From assembly GCF_001693775.2 (NCBI RefSeq), contig NZ_MBEW02000002.1, forward strand, positions 112,083-176,082: a stretch of 64,000 bases of DNA, given 5' to 3'. The position numbers and the translations under genes are program-made. Shown here in pieces: positions 63,412 to 64,000 of the stretch. The DNA is from Criibacterium bergeronii. Lineage in GTDB: Bacteria > Bacillota > Clostridia > Peptostreptococcales > Filifactoraceae. Numbering within the stretch: the stretch's first letter is position 1; the number at the start of each line of letters is the position of its first letter. The notes beneath the pieces are model-generated. The model did no database searches, had not been told where the DNA came from, and saw nothing but the letters and a program-made list of their open reading frames with translations.

Positions 63412-64000
63412 TTGAGTGAATTTTTAAAAATAGAAAATCTAAGCGTCAGCGTGGATGATAAGCAGATACTTAAAAACATAAATATGGTGGTAAACAAGGG
63501 TGAAGTTCATGTGTTGATGGGACCTAATGGTGCAGGCAAATCAACTCTATTAAACACAATAATGGCACATCCAAAATACAAAATTACCGAAGGTAAAATA
63601 TTTTATCAAGGCGAAGACATCACTAATCTAAAAGCTGATGAACGTGCTAAAAAAGGTATATTTTTATCTTTCCAATCTCCAGAGGAAATAAATGGTGTAA
63701 ACCTTGAGGAGTTTATTAAGGTTGCATTAAATGTAAGAGGAGTAGATACAGGCAGTGTACTAAAATTCCACAAAAAAGTTGAGTCAAAAATGAATGACTT
63801 AAAGATGGATAGTTTAGTAGCACAAAGATATGTAAACGTAGGATTTTCCGGTGGAGAAAAGAAAAAGTCGGAAATCCTGCAAATGTCTATGATAGAACCA
63901 AACCTAGTCATGCTTGACGAAATAGACTCAGGACTGGACGTGGACGCTGTAAAGGTAGTATCAAAAGAAGTTGAACAGTTTTTTAACAAAGACAAAGCAC
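63412..64000 (+). CDS. sufC: Fe-S cluster assembly ATPase SufC (partial, runs off the window)
   Basis: From TTG at 63412 (GAGGTGAT upstream) an open frame runs to the window end, 196 codons. It begins LSEFLKIENLSVSVDDKQIL and has Walker A GPNGAGKST, GIFLSFQSPEEINGV with the Q-loop, the signature FSGGEKKKSEILQM and Walker B LVMLDEIDSGLDVDAV, diagnostic of SufC. SufC drives the SufBCD scaffold for Fe-S cluster assembly. It is the first gene after a good promoter, so sufB and sufD probably follow outside the window. Confidence 0.96.
   Translation, partial: MSEFLKIENLSVSVDDKQILKNINMVVNKGEVHVLMGPNGAGKSTLLNTIMAHPKYKITEGKIFYQGEDITNLKADERAKKGIFLSFQSPEEINGVNLEEFIKVALNVRGVDTGSVLKFHKKVESKMNDLKMDSLVAQRYVNVGFSGGEKKKSEILQMSMIEPNLVMLDEIDSGLDVDAVKVVSKEVEQFFNKDKA

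Noticed and set aside
63606..63995. Minus-strand ORF at the window end
   Set aside because: It is antisense to sufC, whose ATPase motifs are unmistakable on the plus strand.
1..64000. CRISPR array or restriction-type defence system
   Set aside because: No regularly spaced direct repeats and no cas, methylase or endonuclease genes were seen; the methyltransferase at 26904 is a glycan-type SAM enzyme in a glycosyltransferase locus.

Overview
The window is AT-rich, with TTG and GTG starts, strong AGGAGG ribosome binding sites and paired rho-independent terminators. This points to a low-GC Gram-positive anaerobe of the Clostridia. A Peptostreptococcaceae- or Tissierellales-like host would fit, but that is inference from gene content (AddAB, TldD/TldE, NifS plus Suf, L10 leader) and not a placement. 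No rRNA, tRNA or CRISPR array was seen.

Layout. 1-3021: secE end, nusG, rplK, rplA, rplJ, rplL, with the L1 and L10 autoregulatory RNA sites and a double terminator. 3022-5099: a decayed accessory stretch with a FISUMP-like protein, a group II intron reverse-transcriptase remnant and an orphan membrane protein. 5100-12253: a membrane c-di-GMP phosphodiesterase-like protein, then on the minus strand an amino-acid permease, a CorA transporter and an ABC-F ATPase. 12418-13609: an IS3 remnant and a lone hypothetical gene. 13911-21744: a Fur-like regulator, an S9 peptidase, gmk, a YifB/ComM AAA+ protein, a small membrane protein, valS and a PspC-domain protein.

22190-34044 is a surface-polysaccharide locus: rmlA, an ABC-2 exporter pair, two GT4-type glycosyltransferases, a 1388-residue fusion of methyltransferase, coiled coil and two glycosyltransferases, an LTA-synthase-like phosphotransferase, and rmlD. 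Its far edge is a decay zone: a RelB/DinJ-type antitoxin gene with a nonsense codon, capped by a 561-bp internally deleted IS630-family element with terminal inverted repeats and TA target duplications.

35071-45192 (minus): a dicarboxylate/amino-acid symporter, addA, addB, ung and a possible TldE-like protein. 45428-49655 (plus): a cysteine desulfurase, the TldD and TldE pair, and an orphan HepT-like HEPN protein. 49704-55312 (minus): comF, mutL, miaA, a beta-barrel-like hypothetical, a ParA ATPase and a small partner. mutS is divergent at 55389. 58186-61799: an AgrA/AgrC-like LytTR two-component system and two unknown proteins. Both promoter regions carry ACAAC direct repeats exactly 21 bp apart. 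The window ends with a CaiB/BaiF CoA-transferase (minus) and the start of sufC (plus), which runs off the end.

The most promising leads are the methyltransferase/coiled-coil/double-glycosyltransferase fusion, which resembles a chain-length 'terminator with ruler' for an ABC-exported glycan, and the 21-bp phased LytTR sites that link an orphan two-component system to a pair of undescribed proteins.
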